Shown: piece by piece, positions 12,403-23,856 of the stretch
How the letters are laid out: each line of letters starts with the position of its first letter
How positions within the stretch are numbered: the first letter of the stretch is position 1
DNA from: Cricetomys ansorgei
Taxonomy: Eukaryota > Chordata > Mammalia > Rodentia > Nesomyidae
Direction of reading: 5' to 3'
Assembly: GCA_026225945.1 (NCBI GenBank)
Contig: JAMJFZ010001815.1
Span: 15,290,501 to 15,354,500, forward strand
Length of the DNA: 64,000 bases
Notes under the pieces: model-generated
Told to the model about the DNA's origin: nothing
Database searches by the model: none
Seen by the model: only the letters and a program-made list of their open reading frames with translations
Position numbers and translations under genes: made by a program

Positions 12403-12470
12403 CTTCCCCTTTCTCCCTTTCTCTCCCTCTCCCTCTCCCTCTTCCCACACCCTCCCTTCTCTCTTTCTGT
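12403..12470. repeat. C/T-rich low-complexity tract
   Basis: Nearly pure pyrimidine strand with CCCTCT and CTTTCT units, immediately upstream of the L1 3' UTR that starts at about 12475. L1 3' UTRs often contain such polypurine/polypyrimidine tracts, so it could be part of the same insertion. Confidence 0.8.
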
Positions 12471-12473
12471 GCA

Positions 12474-12952
12474 AGAAGATGATTTGGAATCTCATTATGT
12501 GTCAGGGTCCCTCTTCGGTGGCATTATTTGGGATGTGAAAATTTATTCAAACAGGAAATGTAAATATACACGTTTGTTTTCTTCCCTTACAGGTCTTTTG
12601 CTTATATATTATGATTTCCAGTTTGGTGTTTTTACTAGATCACTAGATAGTGTGAATGTGTGTGTTACTGTGTCTGTATGTGTTTCATGTGCTTATTCTT
12701 TGAACTCTCCCCATTTTTCATCTGCTTTTATGTTTATTTGTTTTGTTATATTCTGGTGTGTTTGCATTATTTTATTTTACTTTAATATTATTATTTTCTT
12801 AGATGCTCATTTGTTTTCTAGTAAGAGAGAAGAATGTATATTTGGAAGGGAAGGGATTTGGGAAGGCTCTGCAAGGAGCTGAGGGAAAGAATAGTGTAAT
12901 CCAAATATATTGTATGAAATATTTGATTTCAACTAAATATCTAACAACAAAA
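12474..12952 (+). mobile_element. L1 3' UTR, plus strand
   Basis: Modules typical of an old rodent L1 3' UTR appear in order. They are a TGTGTGTTACTGTGTCTGTA region at 12658, a T-rich stretch with TTTATTTGTTTTGTTATATT, TTAGATGCTCATTTGTTTTC at about 12800, a G/A-rich GGAAGGGAAGGGATTTGGGA near 12844, and the terminal CCAAATATATTGTATGAAAT at 12901. A 137-codon open frame (12469-12882) lies wholly within it, is Phe/Ile/Cys-rich, and is not a gene. Confidence 0.78.
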
Positions 12953-15785
12953 TTTGAGATTTATTAACTTGTCCATGATATAGCTAAGGAAAATATAGCT
13001 ATTTAAGGAAAATATATTTTGTTACTTTATGAATGTCTTACATAAATATTTTAAAATAATACTATTATTTGATAATAATAATTAGTTGAAAATATAGCCA
13101 TACTAATCCTTGGGCATTATAAATGTTAAAATTCATAAAACGGCCTTTGTTATATTTCTGTAGTAGTTTCAGTATATCTTTTTTTGTTTAATTTCTCACA
13201 AATAATTTGAAGGTACTGTTCTTTTGATCTTTTCTAATATATTCTTTAATATAGACTCAAGAATATATTAAAAGATATAAGTAGGAGTTTATCAAAATTG
13301 TTTCTGATAACATATATATTTATTTAAGGAACTCTTGGAGTAATTTAGAAAATGAAAGCATGAAAGAAATATTACACCTTGCTATTGTAAAATTACACAG
13401 AAGAAATATAAACCAAATAGAATTTCAGGATTATAAGAGTTGTTCTGGAGTCAATTGAACATAATTTTCACCTCAAGAAAGCATAGCTATCTGTGTTGTC
13501 ATATACCATGACAAATAGTAATATGTCAAGTTATAAGAATAAGCATGATTTAAGATTTAGTCTAAAGAAAGAATTATTGAGAGAAATAACCTGGTATTTT
13601 AACAGCAGATATATGGCCTATTATCCACTGAGAAGGAATTCAGCTTGCCTGTGCTTGAGAAATCTGGGGATTTGAAAGCCAGCAGAGGCTGTAGCTGTGC
13701 TCTGCTCTATGTAAGTTTCATTAACTGTAATAAGACAGAAGCTGAAGAATGGGGCATTTAAAATTCTTCCACTTATCAACATGTCACAACTCATATGTAG
13801 TTAAAGGAAATCATGACAAAGTATTACACCACAATCAGGATGTGTGCAGTAAATAATGAAGCATTTTTAATTAAAATATAATATTAATTAACAAAAATTG
13901 TTTTGTTTTCCTTTGTGATCATGCTCAGTGGCTTTACCATTGAACATTCAAACATGTCTCTGATTACAAAAATGACAGGAGTATCTTCATCCCAAGCTTA
14001 CAGAATAGGCTTTTTCATGACCATATGCAGAATTTTGCATATACATAGCTTAATATCTCAGTATCAAACAGAAAAAAAATCTTGTATTTCAATTAACTAC
14101 AAATAAAACAAATTAGAGTATCCTATTTCAGTATGGTTTATATAATCAAATATAATGTAAATTTTGAGTACGTTTGTGTGATTAGTGTCTTCATACCATT
14201 TTTAATTACTTTATGAGATACATGTAACTAAACATAAGTGTATGAAACAATATTTTTCTGAATTGAAATTTTAATTTCAATTCTAAAAATGAAAATAATT
14301 TTTAATTTTAAGTTGATGGTATCAAAAGTTAATTTAAAAACCAACTTCTGACGTGAATATTAATTTCTACATTTTGAACTATATAAATTTTGAAAGACTT
14401 TATTATCAAGATATTTGATGTCATATAATATCACTCATTTTAAAATATTAATGTCTGTTATAATAGTACAAAATCTATAACCTATATAAATGTTATTACC
14501 AAAAAGAGATTCTAATCTTTACTGTACCCATGTTTCTGTTATATCAGTTTTGGAAGTATGAATGTTAGAATGTGCAGTGGTTGTTAATTTAAATATAAGT
14601 ATTTTTCCTCTTGTGTGTTTCCATATTTCTTTTACTCCTTTCAGTTTTTCTTAAGCACTTGAAATCATTAAACTTTTCAGTCATGAGTAATCAAATTTAT
14701 ATACACACATATAAACTGCTGTAGGTTTGGCATCATATACTCTCCCAGCTGAAGCTTATGTATTGAACAACTTCTCTAGCCACAGCCCTGTTGCCCATAT
14801 GTTCTAAGGAGACAATTTAGTGGTCTTTCTACTTTTATTATTACCTATGTCCTACTTGAATAAATGCTGGATGGGATGACTCATAAGCATCTGAGATCAG
14901 AGTCTATTCTCATAGGATGCATTCTTTTCTTGATAATAGGGTTCATTTCCAAAAACACACAAAGCAGTAATGCTCTCTTTGTATAATCTGACAATTTTTG
15001 CCACCAAGCGACATAAATCTTTTAGAGATATGTTAATAAAAATGGATAGTTTAGAAGGATATCCAGGGGCAAACATTTTAAAACTTCCCATTGGATCCTT
15101 TACGTAGATAGTCTTAATAATTTTGCATAACCTCTAATGCAAAGTTACATAGGAAAAGGAGGCTTCCTCATCAATTGCAGATCCGATAATCATGCTCACA
15201 CTCAACAGGCAGTCACATTTTGTGAATCACCATTTCTTCCCCTTTTTCTGGTTCCCTTGATCATTTCCATTCCTAAAATATATGCTGCGGATTTTTTTTT
15301 GATGGTTTCCTTATTTTTCTGGGTTTAGACTCCCACTACCTTTTATATGGTAATTGAATAAATTGTTGATTCTAAGGTGTTTCTAATTTGTGAGTCTTGT
15401 GTTTTTCTCTACTCAGATATTGGTATATATTAAATGATGTCTTTTAAATATATTAAAAATAATGTAATAATTTATTCTAAAGTGTCAATATTTATAATGT
15501 CATTTTAATTACTGCCTTTCAAAGATTTTAATTCACATGAAACTTTTAAATGGTGTGTTAAAATAGTGTTGAGCTAAAAATATTTTTCAAAATACTTCTG
15601 AGCTGATTAAGTGTCAAAATAAGGATCACAACTCAAGTTCAATTATAAACACACTAAAATACACATATTTATAATTTTGAAATGACTAATCACACCATAA
15701 ATATTATTTCATTAAGTGAAGAAAACTTGATAGTTCATTTGTGGAAATTTCATCAGAATGTAACTTCCTAGGTTATTAGAGTTAT
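12953..15785. other. AT-rich single-copy DNA with an imperfect inverted repeat
   Basis: About 2.8 kb with no recognised transposon. An A/T inverted repeat lies at 13226-13278. The segment 14720-14880 is slightly more mixed in composition and might be an old LTR, but I cannot place it. Plus-strand frames at 13493-13675, 13903-14106 and 15137-15328 show nothing recognisable. Confidence 0.45.
13226..13278. repeat. A/T-rich inverted repeat
   Basis: TAATATATTCTT at 13235-13246 is the exact complement of AAGAATATATTA at 13259-13270, separated by 12 bases. The arms extend imperfectly outward (GATCTTTTC against AAAAGATA, one base short). It could form a hairpin, but AT-rich DNA makes such arms by chance fairly often. 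Confidence 0.7.
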
Positions 15786-16660
15786 ATTGAGTCATTGGTC
15801 GTGGATTCCCTGAAACTCTCAAAACTATATAGAATATTGTCACTGCTCTTGTCTGTTCATCACACTGTTTGGTTTCAGAACATAAGGAAATTAAGTTGAA
15901 GCTGAGTTAGAAACTTTCCTCTTGTATGCTAGCTTTCAAACTACCAGCAGTGCTAGATTGGCTGCTGGGGTAGAAAGGATATCAACAGCCTTAACCAGCT
16001 GTGAACTCTATGTTCTTCAATAACAACCTACCTTACCCATTGTGGACCTTCCCTGCATGCTTCAATATCAACCTTCAGGCAATTGTTCTTACTGATTCAA
16101 CAATGGAATGAATGTTATAGGGGTAACCAGGCACTTTATGATTAAGTTTTAAGCACACTCCATAGGAGAGAATGGATGTTTGATTCCAATAAAGTAGTCA
16201 AAATCTGTTGACTGGAATTGTCCTAGGCTATAATGGGGAAACTATAACTGCTATTTTGCTAAATTGGCATGTCATAACTATCAAACTCCCTACTAAATAT
16301 TAATCTTAATATTTATAACTATAGACTAGCACTGCTCTCAATTTTGATAAGGAATGTTTTTGTTGTTGTTGCTTATTTTGTTAAGGTTTTTTTTTTTGGC
16401 CTTTTTATTAAAACTGAGTGCTACGAGTATTTCTGAGGCTCAAATTGGTCAAGGTGAAGAGAATAAGTGAACGCTGAGTGCTCAGCCCTAATGTCTATAG
16501 CACCCTCTTCAAGAAACTGGGAATCAGGAAAAAACAGATTAAAGCCTCTAAGACTCACAGGCATAAGAAGAGTTGTGGACTTCTTCCTTCCAGGCAGGAC
16601 ATTTTAGTTGCACACACAGATCCACAGTATCTGTGCAATGTTATAATCTGGCTCCTTTTA
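15786..16660 (+). mobile_element. L1 3' UTR, first part (interrupted copy)
   Basis: Successive modules of a long rodent L1 3' UTR are present. They include GGCTGCTGGGGTAGAAAGGA at 15959, AACCAGCTGTGAACTCTATG at about 15995, CAACAATGGAATGAATGTTA at 16099, GGGGTAACCAGGCACTTTAT at about 16121, GAGAATAAGTGAACGCTGAG near 16459, GTGCTCAGCCCTAATGTCTA, and CAGGCAGGACATTTTAGTTG near 16593. The UTR then stops, and matching downstream modules resume near 17.8 kb, so the element is split by an insertion. Confidence 0.75.
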
Positions 16661-17790
16661 GTGACTTTATTAGTTATTTGTAACCTGCTTGCTGGATGAC
16701 TGGGTAACTTGTTTATCGATATAACTTGTTTTTTCCTGTTGCCCTGGTTAAAGGTGTGACTTGTTTCTCCATTAAGAACTCACAAAATTCTGACTTTCCC
16801 AATAGGAGAATTTTTCTTCTAGTAATCAGTAAACCAAGACGAAAAATGGGATAACTGAAACGATGCTTATTTAACTGTTAACCCCAAGTCCAAGTGTCAG
16901 GGTTCAGAGAACATCAAGAAGGAGATAACATATGTCCAAAGTCACTGCTGAATTAGCCACATCCCACCTGGATCCCTGTCTCTGCCAATTTTTAAACATT
17001 ATGTCTTTATTAACTTTATTCTTATTGGATTTTGTGGAACAGATAGCTCCTATGTGAGATCAACAAGAAAGACTAGGCAGTATTTCATAGATGCAAAACC
17101 CTGCTAGATCTCAGCAGCAGGAACCACCTGTCATGGCAAGTGCCATTCTGGACAGTGGAACACTGATTTTCTGATCTCAGGGGTGTTATTGACACAAAAG
17201 CTCCTCAGGTGTTCTATTGATACAAAAATTCTGCCCTCTCATTCTATTTGCATAATGAAGGAAACCTGTATCTTAGGCTCATCCCAAAATATGTTAGCAG
17301 CCTAGCTGTGTCACCATTACAGTTGGGGAACTCAAGGCCTAAGGAAAGTAGTTCTCTTCTAGGTGCCAGAGACTGTGGAAGAGGGACCAGAAGAATTCCT
17401 TCACAGCAACTTTGTTCTTTCACAATGGCTCTGCCAGAGACCAGTGGGCAAGTGCAGATCATGAGCAATCAAACATCTTTTACATAAACCAAATACCTGC
17501 AGGTTATACAACATGTAAGCCTTAGGCAGCCTTTTCCACAACAATGTGCAATTATCATAAACATAAATAGAAATAAACTTCTGCAACTACTTTCTAACTT
17601 GCTCTCTCCCTCTACTTCCCCAGCAACCAGATTTGTATAAAAGAGAAGAGAAATGTTCTGGAAGTGCCTGCTTTCTTCCAAGCAGAGTAAGGATTAGCTG
17701 CTGTAGTTTACTTCTTTATCTTGTAACATTTGTGGTATATTGGGCTTTTAATTTGGACACCATTTCATAGAAGGCCTACAGAAATGTTCC
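16661..17790 (+). mobile_element. ERV/LTR-like segment nested in an L1 3' UTR
   Basis: About 1.1 kb separates two parts of one L1 3' UTR. It is more mixed in composition. It contains AACTTGTTTATCGATATAAC at about 16708, a TGTATAAAAGAGAAGAG TATA-like region at 17635, and a T-rich segment with TATCTTGTAACATTTGTGGT downstream, an arrangement that suggests an LTR promoter. I could not define TG...CA ends or a target duplication, and internal coding sequence is not recognisable. Frames on both strands at 17244-17681 are unsupported. Orientation is tentative. Confidence 0.45.
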
Positions 17791-18200
17791 ATTCATCATT
17801 CAGTCTCATATGGGAAAGGGATTCATTAGAACCCACCTCTACCTGAGGATTTATATGTAGTTAATTCTTGTTAAGGGAACAGGGCATATAGAGCTGAAGC
17901 CACTCCTAAGGTGGTATTGATTGGCAGTTAATGGCTGCTGGGGGAAGATGGATCATTTTCTTCAGTGATGTATCTAATATTATATTATTACTGTATATAT
18001 ATTATATGCAGTATACTATATATAGTAATATATATAATACTATACATATATGCCATATACATATACATATAATAATATACATATATATAGTATATTGCTC
18101 TTGCTCCTATTAATAATCCCTCATGCTGGGTGGGAGTGGGGGTGATCCACATGACATGAAGAATGAAATTCAATGCTACCTTTTTTTGCAAGCTCAGGGT
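17791..18200 (+). mobile_element. L1 3' UTR, second part
   Basis: The UTR resumes with GGGAAAGGGATTCATTAGAA at 17814, CCCACCTCTACCTGAGGATT at about 17832, CACTCCTAAGGTGGTATTGA, and ATTGGCAGTTAATGGCTGCT near 17919. It then runs through a TCATTTTCTTCAGTGATGTA block and a degenerate TA-rich tract (17985-18095). The order continues that of the first part at 15.8-16.66 kb. Confidence 0.7.
17985..18095. repeat. Degenerate TA-rich low-complexity tract
   Basis: Dominated by ATATAT, ACATAT and TACTATATATAGTA-type words with several short self-complementary segments. It lies inside the L1 3' UTR. Open frames crossing it are artefacts of the repeat. Confidence 0.85.
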
Positions 18201-18359
18201 CAAAACTTCTAAAGTATGACCTCTTAGCTTATTTTACTTATGCACTTTGCACACTTATAACTTTGGAAAAATATTTCCATGTGGAAATCATCACAATAAT
18301 GCTTTAGGTATAGCTACATCTAAACTTCCCAGCAAAGTAACAAACCATCTGAAACCTTT

Positions 18360-18682
18360 ACAAAAAGACTGAGCTCTGTGGACAGATAATCAGTGGCAAG
18401 GGCAAGGGACTAAGGTGGGAGGATTTGAATAAGCATAAGGATAGAATTTATTGATGAGAAAAGTACATGGGACCTCCTTTATAAGGAGTGATTCTATTTA
18501 CTGAGAGACTAATCTCAGGATAAGGACCTAAACAAAGCTCAGGATATTTGGGGATTCAGGAAGGCTATCTCCATAGAATAGCAAAAAGATCACCAGGTTG
18601 TCAGACAAAATTCACTGCAGCCTACTTGGTGACCAGGTGTCAGTCATTTCTCTTCCTTTGAAGAAAATAGACATGCATATTT
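18360..18682 (+). mobile_element. L1 3' end, left part (split by LTR-A)
   Basis: Contains AAGGGCAAGGGACTAAGGTG, CAGCCTACTTGGTGACCAGG at about 18618, GTGTCAGTCATTTCTCTTCC and GAAGAAAATAGACATGCATA, all typical of a rodent L1 3' end. It stops at the inserted LTR at 18683. The continuation (TAATAAGTCTGGTCCCTCC and TGCTTTCTTGAAGCTGTGCT) begins directly after the LTR at about 19594. The exact left limit is uncertain. Confidence 0.72.
18677..18682. repeat. 6-bp target-site duplication (left), LTR-A
   Basis: ATATTT immediately precedes the LTR's TG end and is repeated at 19590-19595 after its CA end. Six bases is the duplication length of class II (ERVK/IAP-like) integrases. Confidence 0.85.
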
Positions 18683-19589
18683 TGTTGGGGGCCGATGATA
18701 TCCAGGCTGTGGATGTAACCAGCTTGACAAGGATCCTGGTTTTTCCCTTAGCTAGGAGTCTGAAGCCCACCAACTGCCTTGCCCCTTTCTCATCTTTACT
18801 GTATGGTAACAAAAGCCTCTCATCAATAATATTGTCTATTTTTGGCTTTATAGTTAAACTCAAATCTATTCCTGGGCTGGCTGGGAGAGAAGCAATGCCA
18901 TCTCAAAGTAATTGTAACAGTCTTACTGGCCTTCAAGTTTTTTGGCATGTGTGAATACTATTCATGCTTTCTGTAGAGCTATAAAAAATTATTCTTGGTA
19001 GCTGACCTTCCCATAGAGACACAGCCATAGTCAAGAACAGAAACTAAGTCTCAACAGTATGTTAGCAAGCTTGAAATAGCAAATAGATAATTCACCCCTG
19101 AATGCCTGCCCTCCCTTTATTTATAGCAAGCATACAGACCTAAAATTCAGCTATTCATTAATAGACTATTGTGTTAACGCTACCCACTAGAACTAACCTT
19201 GAAGATTAGAAGCCTGCAGCTAGGAGGAGATGAACACTGCCTGAACACCTGCTAGATAAGAAGTTACAGTTTTACTATTTGAGTCAGGACAGCTTTCTGT
19301 CTTGAGGGGAGTCTTGTAATTTTTCTCCCAATGTGCACATTGTTAATTTCTCTCTCTTAACTTGTCTTACTTCTATTTTCTTTATTTTTATTATTAAAGA
19401 AAACACTCTTGCGTGTCATCATCATCATAAAATATATTCTATGTGTCTTATTAAAGCGCGTAAGTGTATCAACCAAAGGGTCCCATAAAAGAGTGAGGTA
19501 CTGCGCTCACTTGTCAAACTTCGTTGTTTATCCCCCTTCGTGGAGGCCACGGACCCCAGAGTGGACTAGAGCTGGACACGACTCCTACA
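18683..19589 (+). mobile_element. Solo LTR of a class II (ERVK-like) retrovirus, LTR-A
   Basis: The 907-bp unit begins TGTTGGGGGCCG and ends CTCCTACA, so it has TG...CA ends flanked by the 6-bp duplication ATATTT. Its 5' portion matches LTR-B (50133-50854, opposite strand): AGCTTGACAAGG, AACTGCCTTGCCCCTTT, CTCTCATCAATAATA. The 3' portions also match (CTTCGTGGA, AGAGCTGGAC). The 3' half carries ATTATTAAAGAAAACACTC and CCCATAAAAGAGTGAGG, possible promoter or polyadenylation signals. There is no adjacent gag/pol/env, so it is a solo LTR left by recombination. Frames at 18598-18954 and 19409-19597 lie in it and are not genes. Confidence 0.88.
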
Positions 19590-19865
19590 ATATTTAATAA
19601 GTCTGGTCCCTCCAATGCTTTCTTGAAGCTGTGCTTCCAACAATGCCTATGTAAGAAAATCTAATTAAACCCAGCAGATCACCGAAGGGAAAAAAATATG
19701 AAAGTTAAGAAGAGAAGAAGTCAGTAGGAGAGGAATGAGTAGGAATATTAGAATGGAATGGAGAGTTAATACGATCAAAATATATTATATACATGTATGG
19801 AGATGACAACATGAAACCCATTAAAATAAAAAAAATAAACAAATGAAAAATAACTTTAAATGAAT
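19590..19865 (+). mobile_element. L1 3' end, right part (after LTR-A)
   Basis: Begins with the second copy of the 6-bp duplication (19590-19595) and continues the interrupted L1: GTCTGGTCCCTCCAATGC, TTCTTGAAGCTGTGCTTCC, AAACCCAGCAGATCACCGAA, a G/A-rich stretch, then GATCAAAATATATTATATAC and ATGACAACATGAAACCCATT followed by an A-rich tail to about 19865. This is the normal terminal sequence of many rodent L1s. Confidence 0.8.
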
Positions 19866-22290
19866 AATTTGCATACTTTCCTGTCTAATTTTCTCATTGT
19901 AAATTTACTTTTTATTTTCTTAATATATTAAATCCATTCATTTATGTGAAATAAAGTTGTCAAAAGGAAACATTAAGTCATAACATGTCAGCACCATACT
20001 ACACACAGCATAGGGAAGAACATCCAATAGAATCAAAGGGAAAGACTGTAAAAAGAGGAAGGCTTAATACACATTAGTGGGCTCTTGTGCTTTACTTTGC
20101 TGCATTCCATGCAGTTGTCTTTAATGCGTTAATGTGAGAGCAACACAGGGCAGATGAAACAATGGCAATAACCCACATATGTTAAATGCTCCAAATTGAG
20201 CAACAAAGGAAGTTGTGAACAACACTTGTCATGCTCCGTCATCCTCCTAACGAAACTCTGGAAAGAGATAGGTGTTTAGTTCCCAGTAGGTATAGAGAAT
20301 AGTCTAAGTCTGCTTTATTTTAAATTTCAAAGGGAGTGCATTCAGTGGATATGACTTACATGTAATCTTCTTGACTGAAATGAGATGGAATAAATACTAT
20401 GCTAATTAAGTGACTCATTTCTATAGTCAGTTGTAAAAGTTTCCTATGGTAACTGTTAAAAATAAAATGTGCTGTGATTTTAACAGTCCTCTGCATGAAG
20501 TGCAGTTTAAATACTTTAATTTTGTAAAAATGTGATATTAATTGGCTAAGACCGCCAAGGCAATTATAATATCTGTGGGTGGTTGAAGTTGATGCCGATC
20601 AGTGATGCTTCATCAAGTTTAATAAAATGATATTGCTTTATTTTGCCTGAATAAATTCTAAGCAAGTGAACCACGTATATGCAGTGCCACTTCTTCAGGA
20701 ATTTGCAACCTTTATCCAGATTATCCAGTGTTAACTTTAGAAGGATTTAGAGAGATTTTATCCACATTCTCCAGTCTATTGATAATAAAATGACAGCCTG
20801 GAGAATTTGACTTGTAAAACATTTGCATAACAAGCTCCAGTTTGAGAAAAACCCTTGAGATTATATCTGCAACTTCATGATTTTTATTAGTTCTAATACA
20901 AACAATGTCTTTGATTCCAAGAAAATAATTTCTATACTTCATCACCAATTGTAACAATTGGGGAAAATTGAAGTTGAATAATATTCTTTCTAGTCTCATT
21001 TGAAAATTATTTATTTCTCAGTACTCAACAGAATGTTAATAGGTATTCCTAAGTTCATTCACAAAATATACAGTTAAATTATGGAATACTTTAGAGATGA
21101 AGAGTAATTTGAAAATTATGAATTATATTTCAGTTAGTCATAAATTTAACATATGTCAAAATTTTCCTATAGCATCCAAATTTGTTTGTTATAGCGAAAC
21201 TGGATTTCGCCAATATTCCAGATCACCACCTCATTTTTAAGATATGTAACAAAATTAAGAATATCTCAGAATTTATTAGTGAACTTGTTTTGTGTCTGAT
21301 GTCATACGTAATCTTATGCCTAAACTACAAGTATTTGGTGACCTAATGTAAGGCACTTATATCTCTGACTCCAAATTGAGCTTGAGATATTAGATGGAAC
21401 AGAGTGCTTTAGAAGTGAGCCCCAGATTTTAGACAGTGTCATCAGAAACTTTCTTATGACCTAAAAAATATCTTAAATTTGTGGTCTCTAAACTTCATCA
21501 TCTGCAATGTAAGAGAATTATACATAATGACTCCAGTGTTCCTTTCTCTAAGGTTATATGGTTTCATACTTTAAAGATAATATCCAAGAGAGAGTTTAGA
21601 AATGAACAGAAAGTACGAAATGAAAAATGACTGCCATTTTCTTTTATCAAAGTAAGCTACGATTCCAAAGAAATCAGTCAAATAATGATTTATACACATA
21701 TCAAAAAATGGTTGATCAGTTGAAATACGAGAGCTATTTGAAGTAGTATATAATGAAATAGAAATATGTTTTAATTATAATACAAGGTTTCTTAAACATA
21801 CATGCATATACTCAATGATGTCTCTTTTAATTCTATAATTGGAAGGGAAAGATACATAACAACAATTAATAAAAATTGTGGAGCATATGAGAAATTCAAA
21901 ATATGACTGAATGTCTTCCAATGTCTTTTTGAAGTTTTGCCTAGGATGTTGCACAGGCATCCTTCAAGTTCTAGAGCTATTATACATTAATGTTTGATTT
22001 TCATTCTGGGTAAAAATGAATGGCTTAGACTCAGTAAAATGATATGCTAATTTCTGGCTTTGGGATCAATTAAAATGAATTATGTAACAATGTAGCCTTT
22101 AGGAAAATTCATTCTTATGTGAGACTCATCTAACTAAATATCTTATTCTTATACTCTGTAAAAATTGTCCCATATTCAGGAGTACTCAGAACTTCCAGCT
22201 GCTTTGAACATCTCTTTGTTAATATGAGACTAAAGAAATCACATTCATGAATTTTACTATGTTTTAGTGTCAATAAAAAATAAATAAATA
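19866..22290. other. Single-copy AT-rich DNA
   Basis: No transposon recognised in about 2.4 kb. The stretch 20480-20720 is repeat-free and contains ordered TAAT, GATTA and GGATTAT-type sites, and is noted as a weak regulatory candidate. Minus-strand frames at 20721-20999 and 21775-21960 have no recognisable content. Confidence 0.45.
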
Positions 22291-22468
22291 AAATTAAAAA
22301 AAAAAAACACAAGAACACCTCAGGTCTTGGGACAGAGTCAGGCAGATCACTGTACATTCGAGGCCAGCTGGTGTACAGAGTGAGTTCCAGGGCAGCCACA
22401 GCAAGAGATCCAGAGTTACAACAGAGAAACCCTGTCTGGAAAAATCAAAACAAAACAAAACAAAACAA
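22291..22468 (+). mobile_element. B1 SINE, 5'-truncated, plus strand
   Basis: An A-rich block (22291-22306) is followed by the B1 body from about 22318: CAGGTCTTGGGACAGAGTCA, GGCAGATCACTGTACATTCG, AGGCCAGCTGGTGTACAGAG, TGAGTTCCAGGGCAGCCA, then AGTTACAACAGAGAAACCCT and GTCTGGAAAAATC. It ends in a (CAAAA)n tail to 22468. The Pol III promoter A box is missing, so it is probably transcriptionally dead. The GAGTTACAACAGAGAAACCC right end is shared with the B1s at 36.7 and 46.8 kb. Confidence 0.88.
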
Positions 22469-22625
22469 TTGGTTAATAGATCAATGATAAAATTTGGCAA
22501 ACCAATCTTTATGTGGTCAAATATTTTATGAAGATTTGTCTTTAAAGTAACTGACTGGTTTTACAATCTAAGGAGAAAAGGTTGGAGAATGATAGTGCAC
22601 CTAATTATGGGTTGCACTTTTTGAG
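22469..22625. other. Short single-copy spacer
   Basis: AT-rich sequence between the B1 tail and the long copy of repeat family R. Nothing recognised. Confidence 0.4.
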
Positions 22626-22899
22626 CCTGAAAATGTTTACTTGAGACCTGTGTGAAATCTATGAAAAGTGTATATTTAGAGGCCTGTGTGGTCTGGATGG
22701 ACTGTTGGTATACACTTTTAATCCCAGTAGAGCAGTGGTAACAAGCATTGTTAATCCCAATATTAGGAAGACAGTGGTGGTCCATGCCTTTAATACCTAA
22801 GATAGAGTGTGGAAGAAGATACAGGAAAGAGAGCTCAGGGACTCAGAAGAAAAGATCAAGGTGGTTCATCTCTCCATCATCATAACACATTATAAACTG

Positions 22900-23150
22900 A
22901 ACTAAGAAGATCAGATCAAGTGAAGGACAAGGCAAAGCTTGATAAATCAAGAGGAAGAAGTAAGTAAAGTTAATTCAAAAGTAAGTACCATAAACCTACT
23001 ATCGCCATATCCAAAACTCATTACAAAAAAAAACCAAAGAGCTCAGAAGTCAGTCTCACATAGAAACTGATACCTAAGATGAGTCAGAGTGAAGGACAGG
23101 CAAAGTGATAAATAAGAGGAAGAGTTAGTAAAGTGAATCAAAGTAAGGAC
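22900..23150 (+). repeat. Imperfect tandem modules inside repeat family R copy 2
   Basis: The block AGTGAAGGACAAGGCAAAGC with downstream AAGAGGAAGAAGTAAGTAAAG (from about 22920) recurs, diverged, from about 23090 as AGTGAAGGACAGGCAAAGTG with AAGAGGAAGAGTTAGTAAAG. Spacing is about 170 bp, so the purine-rich body grew by more than one round of duplication. Confidence 0.65.
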
Positions 23151-23313
23151 ACATCCAACTCTTAAAAGAAAGATGCAGGCTCTCAGCACAGAGTACAGTC
23201 AGTTACAGAGGTAATATAAAGCAGGTGGTATGAAGTGAACAGTTTGAAGTAGGCAGGCAGGGAAGAGAAGGAACATAAAGAGACAAAGGAGGCAGAGTTC
23301 ACAGAAGAAGTCA

Positions 23314-23856
23314 ATATCAGATGGGAAGAGTGAGTCAGTTTGAAGCCTAGCAGAGCAGTTCAGTGTGAGAGTCAGCAAGAGCTAGAGTCAAAAGAGTTCA
23401 GACAGAAACAGTGAGGCAGCTCAGAATGTCAGTTTGAACAAGGCAGCTTGGAAAAGAGTTTGAGCCAGAATAGCAAAAGTGTTGAATCAGTGAACCAGAA
23501 AGTCAATTGAATTTAGTACAGCCCTGAGTTCAGAAGGAGCTGGCCAGAGTACACTTAGGCAGCAGTAAGTCTGGAAGGTTGATGACATATCAGATGGGAA
23601 GAGTGAGTCAGTTTGAAGCCTAGCAGAGCAGTTCAGTGTGAGAGTCAGCAAGAGCTAGAGTCAAAAGAGTTCAGACAGAAACAGTGAGGCAGCTCAGAAT
23701 GTCAGTTTGAACAAGGCAGCTTGGAAAAGAGTTTGAGCCAGAATAGCAAAAGTGTTGAATCAGTGAACCAGAAAGTCAATTGAATTTAGTACAGCCCTGA
23801 GTTCAGAAGGAGCTGGCCAGAGTACACTTAGGCAGCAGTAAGTCTGGAAGGTTGAT
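23314..23856 (+). repeat. 273-bp-period tandem duplication, arms identical by eye
   Basis: Positions 23314-23583 and 23587-23856 read as the same 270 bases, offset by 273 with a 3-base GAC joint. I compared them block by block and saw no mismatch. They lie inside the purine-rich part of repeat family R. Identity in otherwise diverged surroundings points to a recent unequal exchange or to an assembly duplication. Confidence 0.92.

Noticed and set aside
12469..12882. 137-codon plus-strand frame
   Set aside because: Lies entirely within an L1 3' UTR, whose ordered blocks explain the sequence.
18598..18954. 118-codon frame and its antisense 83-codon frame
   Set aside because: They straddle the L1/LTR-A junction, which is a transposon boundary and cannot be an old gene.
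23314..23856. CRISPR-like or satellite array
   Set aside because: There are only two long copies with a 3-base joint, no short repeats with spacers, and the setting is a rodent repeat.
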